Part shown: positions 37,744-46,985 of the stretch, piece after piece
How the letters are laid out: the number at the start of each line of letters is the position of its first letter
Numbering within the stretch: the stretch's first letter is position 1
Source: Ruminiclostridium hungatei
GTDB taxonomy: Bacteria > Bacillota > Clostridia > Acetivibrionales > DSM-1351
Direction: 5' to 3'
Length of the DNA stretch: 64,000 bases
Assembly (NCBI RefSeq): GCF_002051585.1
Contig: NZ_MZGX01000015.1
Coordinates: 62,001-126,000 of the forward strand
The notes under the pieces: model-generated
Database searches by the model: none
What the model was told of the DNA's origin: nothing
The model's input: the letters and a program-made list of their open reading frames with translations, nothing else
Made by a program: the position numbers and the translations under genes

Positions 37744-38682
37744 ATGATTGAGTCAATTTTGAAACTTATAATTCAAATAATGATAACCTTGCTTATTGCA
37801 CCGCTTTTTACAGGGGTAATAAGAAAGATGAAGGCCAAGGTCCAGCATAGAGTTGGTGCATCTGTATTTCAGCCGTATTTTGATTTGACAAAGCTGTTTA
37901 AGAAGGATCTGGTTGTATCAGGTACGGCATCGTGGATTTATAATTTGGCCCCGTATGTTTATTTTATTACTGCTCTGGCTGCTATGTGCTGCCTACCTGT
38001 GGTTTACGGGCTTACAGGGTTTTCATTTTACACTGATCTGCTGGTTGTGGTATACCTGTTTGTTGGAGGGCGCATATTTATGGCGCTGGCTGCTCTTGAC
38101 ACGGGAAGTACCTTCGGTGGAATGGGAAGCAGCAGGGAAATGCTGGTGTCAGCTCTTGTAGAACCTGCTTTATTTATAGTCATTATAACCATCAGTGCCA
38201 GAACTGAAATAGCTTCAACAAATATTGCGGATATTTACAAATATATGGCGGTTAATACCGGTACGGCATTCACACCAATGAATATACTGCTGTTTGCCAG
38301 TACGCTGCTTATATTGATTGCAGAAACCTCAAGAATTCCGGTGGATGATCCTGCTACCCATCTTGAGCTGACCATGGTTCATGAGGCAATGATACTTGAA
38401 TATTCGGGAAGGCATCTGGCTTTTATTGAGTTGGGAACTTACATTAAACAATTGGTTTTCATGACCATAATGGCAAATATACTTATACCGGCAGGTTTTG
38501 ACAATTCAAATTTTATACTGGGCTTTGGCATCTATCTTTTAAAGCTGCTGGTTATTACAGTACTTGTGGGACTTGTAGAACTGAACACGGTAAAATTCAG
38601 GCTATACAGCATACCAAATTTTGCGGTTATAGCCCTTGTTATATCAATACTTGGCTTTTTTACAGGATTTATTCTCAGATAG
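37744..38682 (+). CDS. Hyf-like complex, HyfC/NuoH-like membrane subunit
   Basis: 312 residues, about eight helices. AKVQHRVGASVFQPYFDLTK near the N-terminus and ETSRIPVDDPATHLELTMVH are typical of the HycD/HyfC/NuoH family, which couples the electron-transfer arm to the ion path. The start is an ATG at 37744 after GGGGATATAAA. Confidence 0.9.
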   Translation: MIESILKLIIQIMITLLIAPLFTGVIRKMKAKVQHRVGASVFQPYFDLTKLFKKDLVVSGTASWIYNLAPYVYFITALAAMCCLPVVYGLTGFSFYTDLLVVVYLFVGGRIFMALAALDTGSTFGGMGSSREMLVSALVEPALFIVIITISARTEIASTNIADIYKYMAVNTGTAFTPMNILLFASTLLILIAETSRIPVDDPATHLELTMVHEAMILEYSGRHLAFIELGTYIKQLVFMTIMANILIPAGFDNSNFILGFGIYLLKLLVITVLVGLVELNTVKFRLYSIPNFAVIALVISILGFFTGFILR

Positions 38683-38728
38683 CTTTTGCATAGTTTTATT
38701 AATTTAAATATTAATAAGGAGTTTTCTT

Positions 38729-39391
38729 ATGTATCATAATATGTTAAACCTATTATCCATATTAATGCTAATATCAGCGTTTTCACTCATTGCCAACAAA
38801 CGCCAGAATTCATATATTTCTACCTTCAGATTTCAGTCGGCTTTACTTGCCGGGATATCACTGCTGGTATCAGTGAGGGCTATGATTGTGACAAAAGCCT
38901 TTGATGAAGTTCTCATAATGTTCATGCTCATAGTTGTTTTTAAGGTTGTGGTTATTCCGAGGTATATGAAGAGTACTGCGGAAAGAGTGGAATACAAGGT
39001 TGAGAAAGACTTCTTTATAAATATTCCCATGTCGATGATTATTTGCTGCGGATTGGTGGTTTTAAGCTGGTACGTTATTTACAATATAGACGGAATTACC
39101 GACCTGGATACAAAAAACTATTTGATATACTCTTTTTCTGTAGTATTACTTGGATTGTTTTTTATGATAAGCAGAAAAAAGGCTATTGGACAAATCATAG
39201 GCTTTCTGGTGATTGAAAACGGAATGTTTCTTGCCGCAATGCTGACAACTGAAGGAATGCCCATGATTGTTGAACTTGGACTTTTCTTCGATCTTCTGAC
39301 AGCCTTTATAATTATGGGTATATTCGTATTCAAAATAAATAGTACTTTTGAATCAATAGATATAAACAAGCTCAAAAACTTAAAAGGATAA
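38729..39391 (+). CDS. Hyf-like complex, HyfE/NuoK-like membrane subunit
   Basis: 220 residues, about six helices. The second half (IGFLVIENGMFLAAML, with the membrane glutamate) matches HyfE and NuoK-type subunits. It is the small ion-path subunit between HyfC-like and HyfF-like proteins; the gene order fits hydrogenase 4 with no HyfD. Confidence 0.85.
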   Translation: MYHNMLNLLSILMLISAFSLIANKRQNSYISTFRFQSALLAGISLLVSVRAMIVTKAFDEVLIMFMLIVVFKVVVIPRYMKSTAERVEYKVEKDFFINIPMSMIICCGLVVLSWYVIYNIDGITDLDTKNYLIYSFSVVLLGLFFMISRKKAIGQIIGFLVIENGMFLAAMLTTEGMPMIVELGLFFDLLTAFIIMGIFVFKINSTFESIDINKLKNLKG

Positions 39392-39412
39392 TCAATTATC
39401 CAGGAGGATGAA

Positions 39413-40903
39413 ATGAATTCAGCATTCTTGGCTATACCGGCAATAATAGCCGGTTTAGTATGGACAAATAAAAATAAGACGGTTATACATTTTACCAACC
39501 TTGCCGGAGCAGCGGCGCTTCTGATAACTTCCGTACTTGCGCTGGCTGAAGTTGGCCGGTCAAAGAACATAGTGACAAGGGGTTTTTTTAAAGACATATT
39601 TTATATTGATTCATTGAGTGCTTACATATTGTTTATTACGGCGTTGGCTTTTTTTCTGGTATCAATGTATTCCATCAGTTACTTTGGGGAAGAACTCAGA
39701 AAAAAGGTCATTACTCTCAGCAAGCTTAAGCTGTACTACAGTCTTTCAAATGCGTTTGTATTTTCAATGGTTCTAGCTCTGACAACCCAGAATATGGGTG
39801 TCATGTGGATCGCAATAGAGGCCACTACTCTTGCCTCTGCCTTTCTGGTGGGTTTCTACAACAACAAGAGTTCAATTGAGGCAGCATGGAAATACCTCAT
39901 AATCTGTTCAGTGGGAATTGCATTTGCATTGCTGGGCATTATTTTGCTTTACTATTCTTCAACCATTGGGCTTGGCAGCAACAAGCTGCTTGGGTTAAGC
40001 TGGAACTACCTGCTTGAGAATGCTTCAGCACTGGATTCCAGCATTCTTAAAATTTCCTTTATATTTATATTGATAGGCTTTGGTACAAAGGTGGGATTTT
40101 CACCGATGCATACCTGGCTGCCGGATGCCCATAGCCAGGCGCCGTCTCCCGTGAGCTCCCTGCTGTCGGGGGTATTGCTTAATACAGCCATGTACGGGAT
40201 TATAAGGGTAATGTCAATTGTGAATAAAAGCCTGCACAGCAGCAAGTACACAGGAAATCTCCTGCTTCTGCTGGGGTTGCTGTCAATTGGTACGGCGGCT
40301 GTATTTGTACTTGTACAGCAGGACTATAAGAGGATACTGGCATATTCAAGTATTGAGCATATGGGAATTATTGCTATTGGTTTGGGTATTTGTACTCCTG
40401 TAAGTATTTTTGCTGCACTTTATCATACTTTTAATCATGCCATGACAAAATCCATGCTTTTTATTTCTACAGGAAATGTATATCTTAAGTATCATACAAA
40501 GAAAATATCCGGAGTTAAAGGACTTGTAAAAACCATGCCTGTAACCGGTATTGCTTTTTTGCTTGGGTCTTTTGCCATAACAGGCATGCCTCCTTTCGGG
40601 GTGTTTATGAGTGAATTCAATACTGTTGCAGCAGCTTTATTTTCAAGAAATTATTTGACGGCGGCACTGCTGCTGATATTTTTGGCTGCTGTATTTGGGG
40701 GTTTTGTAAAGCAAATGGGAAAGATGTTTTACGGCAGCAATAACATGACTGAGCTTCAGACGGGGGAACTGGATAAAACAGGTCCTTTTGTACTTATTAT
40801 TTTGCTGTGTATAACAATTATGTTGGGGGTATATATTCCGGAACCAATTAAAGCCCTGATGGATAATGCTACCAATATTATTTTGGGAATAGGGGGGAAG
40901 TAA
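39413..40903 (+). CDS. Hyf-like complex, HyfF antiporter-type subunit
   Basis: 496 residues, about 14 helices. LIGFGTKVGFSPMHTWLPDA, PSPVSSLLSGVLLNTAMYG and LAYSSIEHMGIIAIGLG mark the second antiporter-like subunit. GGAGG precedes the ATG at 39413. The stop is followed at once by the next start, so the genes are tightly coupled. Confidence 0.9.
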   Translation: MNSAFLAIPAIIAGLVWTNKNKTVIHFTNLAGAAALLITSVLALAEVGRSKNIVTRGFFKDIFYIDSLSAYILFITALAFFLVSMYSISYFGEELRKKVITLSKLKLYYSLSNAFVFSMVLALTTQNMGVMWIAIEATTLASAFLVGFYNNKSSIEAAWKYLIICSVGIAFALLGIILLYYSSTIGLGSNKLLGLSWNYLLENASALDSSILKISFIFILIGFGTKVGFSPMHTWLPDAHSQAPSPVSSLLSGVLLNTAMYGIIRVMSIVNKSLHSSKYTGNLLLLLGLLSIGTAAVFVLVQQDYKRILAYSSIEHMGIIAIGLGICTPVSIFAALYHTFNHAMTKSMLFISTGNVYLKYHTKKISGVKGLVKTMPVTGIAFLLGSFAITGMPPFGVFMSEFNTVAAALFSRNYLTAALLLIFLAAVFGGFVKQMGKMFYGSNNMTELQTGELDKTGPFVLIILLCITIMLGVYIPEPIKALMDNATNIILGIGGK

Positions 40904-42499
40904 ATGGTTTCGGAGGCTATTTTTGAAACTATAAACAGACTTTTATCCAATGTATTGCTGGATAGCAAGCTGCTGAATGAAAATGAAATATATACTGAGA
41001 TTTTGCCCGGGAATATAAAGCCGGCCTGTCTGAATATTTACAGCAATATTGATTGTGTCCTGATTGATTTATTTGGAAACGATTTATCTCAATCCCATTC
41101 TGAAAAAATAATCATTTATTACACATTTTCCGTAAGATCATCAAATACTCTTATTACTCTGTTCACACAAGTTCCAAAGGATGATATCCTGCAGCTTGAA
41201 TCAATTTCCGGCGAAATTCCTTCAGCAGCTCTATATGAGAGGGAGGTTCAGGATATGTACGGTATCAGTTTTTTAGATATTCCTGACTCCAGAGAATTGG
41301 TCCATCATGGGAATTTCCCTTTGAAGGTGTATCCGTTGAGAAAAGCTTTCAAAGTGAATACCAGACTTGATTTTGAAAGGAGAGAACAGGAATTTGTGAG
41401 CATCTCAGGAACAGGTGTATTTGAAGTGCCGGTTGGGCCTGTGCATGCAGGAATTATTGAACCGGGGCATTTCAGATTCAGTGTAGCCGGTGAGCCTATA
41501 ATAAACCTTGAGGCAAAGCTGTATTATGTTCACAGAGGACTGGAAAAGCTTGCCGAAAACCAAAACTTTATGAGGGTATTGCTGCTTTCCGAGCGCATAT
41601 CCGGAGATGAGACCTACACCAACTCTCTGGCATACTGCCAGGCGGTGGAAAAGCTTGGAGGTATTACGTATCTTTCGGAAAGAGCATTATACACAAGAGT
41701 TATATTTTCAGAACTGGAAAGAATATGTGCTCACCTTGGCGATATTTCCGGCTTGTGCGTGGACACTGCCTATGTATTCCCTGCGGGTCAATTCGCAATG
41801 ATGCGACGCTGGATACTTATTTTGTGTGAGCAATTGACCGGAAGCAGATTTTTGAGAAATACAAACAAGCCTGGAGGCCTGAGGCGTGATTTTATTCGTG
41901 ACAATGAAAAAATTATCGTTGAATGTATGGATAAGCTTGAAAAGGAATTTAAGGATTCGGTTAATATTATTAAAAACAATGGTATGTTTATTGATAGAGT
42001 GGAACATACGGGAATTTTAAGCAGGGAGATTGCTGCCGACCTGAATGCAGTCGGTCCCGGAGGCAGAGCCAGCGGGATAAAAACCGACGTAAGAAAGGAA
42101 TTCCCTTACGCCGCATACGGCAAATTAAAATTCAATATTCCCGAGCATTTCAACTGTGATGTCAATTGCAGGATGAATGTGAAGGTTGAGGAGATATCAG
42201 AATCAATATCCTTAATAAGGCAAGCTCTTGAAAAGATGCCTGCCGAAGGACCTGTGCATATTGAGATTGAGGAACTCATTCCAAACGCTTTTGCTTTTGG
42301 AATGACTGAGTCACCCAGGGGGGAAAATGTTCATTTTGTAATGACTGGTGAAAACAATACAATTTTACGCTACAAGGTCCGGACTCCCTCTTTCTGTAAC
42401 TGGCCTGCACTATGTCATGCAGTAAAATCCAATACCTTGACGGATTTTCCTTTAATTAACAAAAGCTTTAATTTGTCTTATGCCGGCAATGATTTATAG
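40904..42499 (+). CDS. Hyf-like complex, NuoC-NuoD/HyfG fusion without Ni-Fe ligands
   Basis: 531 residues. A NuoC-like domain (about 1-165; YEREVQDMYGISF) is fused to a hydrogenase-large-subunit/NuoD-like domain. In Ni-Fe hydrogenases the domain holds RxCGxC and DPCxxC. Here the first site reads RISGDE (Ser233, Glu236 in place of Cys) and the second reads NLSYAG (Ser525, Gly528). All four metal ligands are gone and there is no C-terminal tail for maturation cleavage. It therefore cannot be a Ni-Fe hydrogenase. It fits the energy-converting-hydrogenase-related (Ehr) class, whose reaction is not settled. Confidence 0.9.
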   Translation: MVSEAIFETINRLLSNVLLDSKLLNENEIYTEILPGNIKPACLNIYSNIDCVLIDLFGNDLSQSHSEKIIIYYTFSVRSSNTLITLFTQVPKDDILQLESISGEIPSAALYEREVQDMYGISFLDIPDSRELVHHGNFPLKVYPLRKAFKVNTRLDFERREQEFVSISGTGVFEVPVGPVHAGIIEPGHFRFSVAGEPIINLEAKLYYVHRGLEKLAENQNFMRVLLLSERISGDETYTNSLAYCQAVEKLGGITYLSERALYTRVIFSELERICAHLGDISGLCVDTAYVFPAGQFAMMRRWILILCEQLTGSRFLRNTNKPGGLRRDFIRDNEKIIVECMDKLEKEFKDSVNIIKNNGMFIDRVEHTGILSREIAADLNAVGPGGRASGIKTDVRKEFPYAAYGKLKFNIPEHFNCDVNCRMNVKVEEISESISLIRQALEKMPAEGPVHIEIEELIPNAFAFGMTESPRGENVHFVMTGENNTILRYKVRTPSFCNWPALCHAVKSNTLTDFPLINKSFNLSYAGNDL

Positions 42500-42552
42500 A
42501 AATACACCTTGTTTAAATGACCTATATGTTTTGCTTGAGATGGGAGATATTT

Positions 42553-43353
42553 ATGAATAACATAATAAAAAAAATGTTACAACACGGTACCGTTACGGTT
42601 GATTACCCCAAGAAACCTATAAAGAGCTCATTTATTACAGGTGCTCCCGAATTTGACTTGAAAAAATGCAAGAGATGTATGAGGTGCTTGAACACCTGCC
42701 CCACAGGAGCAATTGTATTTGCTGACAATCCTTCGGAAAAAGCCAAAACTCCGGCGGTAAATTTAGATGAATGTATATTTTGCCGCTTTTGTGAAGAGAA
42801 TTGTTCCCAAGGTGCGGTTTCCCTTACAAGCAGGTTTGAGTTAGCACAAAAGAACAGAGAGGCGCTGCGTGCCTCTCCGGTATATGTTCAGGACAATGAG
42901 GCGGGGGGGCTTGAATACGAGCTTATTGGCAAACAGCTTAAGGAAAAGGTCTATTCCACATTTGGCAAAAGCCTTCACATCAGAGAAGTTGATGCAGGCT
43001 CCTGCAATGGCTGCGATTATGAAATAAATGCACTTGGCAGCCCCTATAACGATATAGAGCGCTTCGGCATTCATTTTGTGGCCTCTCCAAGGCATGCGGA
43101 TATGCTTCTGGTTACAGGGTGTGTTACCAGAAATATGGAGGAAGCTCTTATAAAAACCTATAATGCGGTGCCTTCACCAAAGCTGGTGGTGGCGGTTGGT
43201 GCATGCGCCTGCAGCGGAGGTATTTTCAAGGACAGCTATGCAGGTAAGAATGGAATTGACAGTATTTTACCGGTGGATGTTTATATACCTGGTTGTCCCC
43301 CTAGGCCACAGGCAATAATATATGGTATACTAAAGTCAATAGGAAGGCTTTGA
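42553..43353 (+). CDS. Hyf-like complex, ferredoxin-NuoB (HyfH-HyfI) fusion
   Basis: 266 residues from the ATG at 42553 (GGGAG six bases upstream); an earlier in-frame ATG at 42517 has no good site. The N-terminal part holds two 4Fe-4S motifs, CKRCMRCLNTCP and CIFCRFCEENCS, as in HyfH/NuoI. The C-terminal part is the small subunit (HyfI/NuoB) with SCNGCDYE, GCVT, GACACSGG and PGCPPRP, giving the proximal cluster ligands. The cluster chain is thus intact although the Ni-Fe site of the partner is not. Electrons probably come from ferredoxin. Confidence 0.88.
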   Translation: MNNIIKKMLQHGTVTVDYPKKPIKSSFITGAPEFDLKKCKRCMRCLNTCPTGAIVFADNPSEKAKTPAVNLDECIFCRFCEENCSQGAVSLTSRFELAQKNREALRASPVYVQDNEAGGLEYELIGKQLKEKVYSTFGKSLHIREVDAGSCNGCDYEINALGSPYNDIERFGIHFVASPRHADMLLVTGCVTRNMEEALIKTYNAVPSPKLVVAVGACACSGGIFKDSYAGKNGIDSILPVDVYIPGCPPRPQAIIYGILKSIGRL

Positions 43354-43465
43354 TGGCTTTAATCAGCTTGCTGATAAGCAAATGGATTATTTGCCGGAGT
43401 GCATTGGCAGGTTGGAATTTCAGAACTTGGTTTAATGTTACTTGAAAGATTGATGGGAGATAAAT

Positions 43466-43723
43466 ATGGCTGAAATATGCGTACTTTACGAAAGAGAGTG
43501 TATTGACTGCGGTGAATGCGACATGTGCGACCTTGAACCTGGAAAGCACTGTGATGACTGCGGACGCTGCATAGATGATTCTGAAGAATATAGAAGTGTA
43601 ACGGTTGAGGATTTTATCAGACAGCATGTAACCGATAAGCAATTAAAAAAGATGGAAAAGAAGCTTTTAGATAGACAGGCTGAACAGGAATTAAAGCAAA
43701 AAGAAAATAAATCAGATAAATAA
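43466..43723 (+). CDS. Small cysteine-rich protein
   Basis: 85 residues with eight cysteines in the first 35 (positions 5, 12, 15, 18, 21, 29, 32 and 35), in repeated CxxC spacing that looks like metal or cluster binding. The C-terminal half is a charged helix ending in a Lys/Glu-rich tail. I know no function. It lies 13 bases before the cysteine desulfurase gene, so a role in sulfur or cluster handling is possible but unproven. GGGAG precedes the ATG. Confidence 0.8.
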   Translation: MAEICVLYERECIDCGECDMCDLEPGKHCDDCGRCIDDSEEYRSVTVEDFIRQHVTDKQLKKMEKKLLDRQAEQELKQKENKSDK

Positions 43724-43736
43724 GAGGTTTTTTTAA

Positions 43737-44903
43737 ATGAGTAATGAGATATATCTGGACAACAGTGCTACTACCAGGCCTTATGATGAAGTTGTTCAGT
43801 ATTTGGCGGAGGTAAACAGGGATTTTTACGGAAATCCATCTTCTCTTCACACTAAAGGTATTGAAGCGGAGAAGCTTTTGAAGAAGGCCAGAACCCAAAT
43901 TGCAAGTATTTTAAAGGCAGATGCCAAGGAGATTTTCTTTACGTCAGGGGGAACAGAATCAAATAATATGGCTATTCTGGGCTATTTGCGTGCAAATCCC
44001 AGAGCCGGTAAACATATAATTACCAGTGAGATAGAGCACCCGTCGGTACTTGAGGTATTCAAGCAGCTATCGTTGGAAGGCTATCGTGTAGATTTTATTC
44101 CTGTTGATTCAAAAGGAATAATAAAGCTTGATATGCTGAGGAAAGCAGCCGATAAGGAAACTGCCCTGCTCAGCTTCATGTACACAAACAATGAAGTAGG
44201 TTCAAATCAGCCGATAACTGAGATTGCCAAAATCAGAAAAGAGTTGTGCCCCTCCGGAATACTTCATATCGATGCAGTACAAGCCTTTGGAAAAACGGAT
44301 ATTGTACCCTCTTACATGAATATCGACCTTATGTCGGTAAGCTCACATAAAATACATGGGCCAAAGGGAATTGGAGCGCTTTATATAAAAAAGGGCGTCA
44401 GAGTCAAGCCAATTTTGCTGGGAGGCGGACAGGAAACTGCTCTCAGGTCAGGGACTGAAAATGTTCCCGGCATTTGCGGGTTCGGTCTTGCAGCAGAAAT
44501 TGCTTCAAAAAACATGGATGAAAGTTATAAGAAGGTCAGCGCATTACGACAGAGGCTGGTTGACGGCATAAGGGCGAACATTGCTGCCGCCGCCATAAAT
44601 TCATCAGATGAAACCCTGCCTTACATTATAAATGTATCCTTCCCGGAGCTGAAAGCAGAAGTATTACTGCATCATCTGGAACAAAGGAATATATTTGTTT
44701 CTACAGGTTCAGCCTGCTCTTCTCATAAAAGCAGCATAAGTCATGTACTCAAAGCAATGGGGGTGACACCGAAGGCTATTGATGGTGCAATCCGTTTCAG
44801 CTTGTCGGCGTCCAACAGTTACGAAGAAATAGATGAAACAATACGCGCCTTAAAGGAAATTATTCCGGTCATTAGTATAAAGCGCAGAGGGAAAGTCTGG
44901 TAG
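43737..44903 (+). CDS. Cysteine desulfurase (NifS/IscS family)
   Basis: 388 residues. The PLP lysine is in SSHKIHGPKG, the active cysteine in TGSACSSHKS, and HIDAVQAFGK is also conserved. It takes sulfur from cysteine and hands it on as persulfide. It is followed by thiI after 39 bases; in Firmicutes such a NifS-like enzyme next to thiI supplies sulfur for 4-thiouridine. That makes it more likely the ThiI partner than the housekeeping IscS. Confidence 0.93.
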   Translation: MSNEIYLDNSATTRPYDEVVQYLAEVNRDFYGNPSSLHTKGIEAEKLLKKARTQIASILKADAKEIFFTSGGTESNNMAILGYLRANPRAGKHIITSEIEHPSVLEVFKQLSLEGYRVDFIPVDSKGIIKLDMLRKAADKETALLSFMYTNNEVGSNQPITEIAKIRKELCPSGILHIDAVQAFGKTDIVPSYMNIDLMSVSSHKIHGPKGIGALYIKKGVRVKPILLGGGQETALRSGTENVPGICGFGLAAEIASKNMDESYKKVSALRQRLVDGIRANIAAAAINSSDETLPYIINVSFPELKAEVLLHHLEQRNIFVSTGSACSSHKSSISHVLKAMGVTPKAIDGAIRFSLSASNSYEEIDETIRALKEIIPVISIKRRGKVW

Positions 44904-44942
44904 ATATTACATAAAATGCCATTGTCGGCTATGGAGGTTTAA

Positions 44943-46118
44943 ATGAAAAAAATCATTTTGGTGCGTTATGGTGAGATTATACTTAAGGGTTTAAATAGAC
45001 CGGTTTTTGAAGATAAGCTTATTGGAAATATTAAAAGTGCAATTTTAAAATCAGGCGATGTGAGGATTTTCAAGTCCCAGGGAAGAATCTATATAGAACC
45101 TCAGATCGATGAATATGATTTTGATTATGTGATTGACAAGGTCACTAAAATATTCGGAGTTGTTTCAGTGAGCCCGGTCTGGAAAATAGATACCGACTAT
45201 GACAAGATTAAATCAACAGCATTAAGGCTGGCTTCCGAACTGGTTGAGCAGTTTGGTTATAAGACTTTCAAGCTTGAGACCAAAAGGGGTAATAAAAGAT
45301 TTCCCATGCAGTCACCTGAGATAAGTGCCGACGTTGGAGGACATATACTTGAGAATTTACAGGGCTTGACTGTTGATGTCAGAAATCCGGATTTTGTAAT
45401 ATACCTTGAAGTAAGGGAAAGTTCATATGTATATTCTGAAATTATAAAGGCCCATGGAGGAATGCCCCTGGGATCAAACGGAAAAGCTCTTTTACTGCTA
45501 TCCGGAGGTATTGACAGCCCTGTGGCAGGTTGGATGATGGGAAAACGCGGAGTGGAAATAGAAGCTGTTCATTTTTACAGTTATCCTTATACCAGCGAAA
45601 GGGCCAAGCAAAAAGTAGTGGACCTTGCTCAAATTCTGTCCCAGTATTGCGGCAAGTTCAGGCTGCATGTGGTTCCCTTTACAGAAATACAGCTTGCCAT
45701 AAATGATAATTGTCCGGAGGAGCAGCTTACCATAATTATGAGACGTATTATGATGAGAATTGCTGAAATCATTGCACGCAAAAATGGTTCAATGGCACTG
45801 ATTACCGGAGAAAGCATGGGGCAGGTTGCAAGTCAGACCATGCAAAGCCTTTATTGTACCGATGCAGCGGTTGATATGCCTGTATTCCGGCCGCTGATTG
45901 GAATGGATAAAGTTGAAGTTGTTGATATGGCAAGAAAAATTGATACTTTTGAGACTTCCATATTGCCTTATGAGGATTGTTGTACAGTTTTTGTGGCAAA
46001 GCATCCTCAGACAAAGCCAAAGCTGGAAAAAATAATGCAGTCGGAAGAAGCTGTTGATTTTGAACCATTGATTGAAAAGGCGGTTGCAGAAACAGAAGTA
46101 ATTGTTTTAAAACCATAA
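44943..46118 (+). CDS. thiI: tRNA 4-thiouridine synthase ThiI
   Basis: 391 residues. An N-terminal ferredoxin-like and THUMP domain (about 1-165) is followed by a PP-loop ATPase domain with LLLSGGIDSPVAG and GESMGQVASQTM. There is no C-terminal rhodanese domain, as is normal in Firmicutes, where the desulfurase gives sulfur directly. It makes s4U8 in tRNA. GGAGG precedes the ATG. Confidence 0.95.
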   Translation: MKKIILVRYGEIILKGLNRPVFEDKLIGNIKSAILKSGDVRIFKSQGRIYIEPQIDEYDFDYVIDKVTKIFGVVSVSPVWKIDTDYDKIKSTALRLASELVEQFGYKTFKLETKRGNKRFPMQSPEISADVGGHILENLQGLTVDVRNPDFVIYLEVRESSYVYSEIIKAHGGMPLGSNGKALLLLSGGIDSPVAGWMMGKRGVEIEAVHFYSYPYTSERAKQKVVDLAQILSQYCGKFRLHVVPFTEIQLAINDNCPEEQLTIIMRRIMMRIAEIIARKNGSMALITGESMGQVASQTMQSLYCTDAAVDMPVFRPLIGMDKVEVVDMARKIDTFETSILPYEDCCTVFVAKHPQTKPKLEKIMQSEEAVDFEPLIEKAVAETEVIVLKP

Positions 46119-46185
46119 TGGCAGATGCATTAATTTTATAAAGACAAGTTCGAGTGCGGTAATGACAATATTTTGGAGGTATTAA

Positions 46186-46650
46186 ATGAGTCACACACTG
46201 ACGGAAGAAAATATAAAAAAATTACAGGAAGAATTGGAATATAGAATGACTGTAAAAAGAGCGGAAATTGCCCGGGAAAAACTCATAGCTGCAGAGCATG
46301 GTGACAGGTCTGAGAACGCAGAGTACAAGGAGGCATGTGAAAGATACACTGCAAATGACAACCGGATTCAGCAGTTGTTGACGATTATTTCTACCGCTAC
46401 GGTAGTAGATGCCAGCAGTGAAGATAAGTCTGTATTGGGAATTAACAGCAGGGCCAGAATAAGATTTGTTGAGGACGAAGACGAGGATGTCCTGACTTTG
46501 GTGACTACCATGGATAGTGATCCTGCCCGAATGCGAATAAGTATAGAATCTGATTTGGGAAAGGCTCTAAATGGTAAAAAAGCGGGAGCTGTAGTTGAGG
46601 TAAATGCTATAAGCGGAAGATATTCGGTAGAAATATTAGAAATATTATAA
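46186..46650 (+). CDS. greA: Transcription elongation factor of the GreA family
   Basis: 154 residues. An N-terminal coiled coil (about 8-75) carries HGDRSENAEYKEA, keeping the Asp and Glu that reach the RNA polymerase active site, with Arg in place of the usual Leu. A C-terminal FKBP-like domain follows. It rescues paused polymerase by transcript cleavage. TTTTGGAGG precedes the ATG. The strain may have another greA elsewhere, so the symbol is given by family. Confidence 0.88.
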   Translation: MSHTLTEENIKKLQEELEYRMTVKRAEIAREKLIAAEHGDRSENAEYKEACERYTANDNRIQQLLTIISTATVVDASSEDKSVLGINSRARIRFVEDEDEDVLTLVTTMDSDPARMRISIESDLGKALNGKKAGAVVEVNAISGRYSVEILEIL

Positions 46651-46673
46651 AAATATAGACGTCTTAGCGGGTT

Positions 46674-46719
46674 AAAGGCCGCAGCAGGAAAATCATTGGT
46701 ATTTTCTGCTGCGGCCTTT
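46674..46719 (+). terminator. greA terminator
   Basis: AAAGGCCGCAGCAG pairs with CTGCTGCGGCCTTT (14 bp) and the stem continues past a bulge (GAAAAT with ATTTT). The tail is CTATTTT. Confidence 0.9.
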
Positions 46720-46985
46720 CTATTTTGAACTTTCAAGATTAGAAATATTCCTGACAAATAAATAATATTATAGTAAAGGCGTGCTTGATATGGAATAAAC
46801 TTATAATCACTTTATTTCATAAAGTCAATAATGGTTGAAACCTTCGTCTTCAAGGCGAATATGTGCTTTCAAGCATCTATTTTAAAGGTTTCCACAGTTT
46901 AGGTTTTTACATAAGGACATAATTACATAATGATGTAATTATAATTATTTCCATCTGCCTGAATATTGGAAAGTAGCTGGTATTT
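46720..46985. promoter_or_regulatory. AT-rich gap before the VanW-domain gene
   Basis: About 265 bases without a gene. The only clear structure is a 10-bp palindrome ATAATTACAT/ATGTAATTAT at 46919-46942 with a 4-base loop, 44 bases before the next start. It may be an operator. I see no confident promoter boxes. Confidence 0.3.

Noticed and set aside
35593-43353. A functional Ni-Fe hydrogenase
   Set aside because: All four Ni-Fe cysteines are missing in the large subunit and no maturation tail is present.
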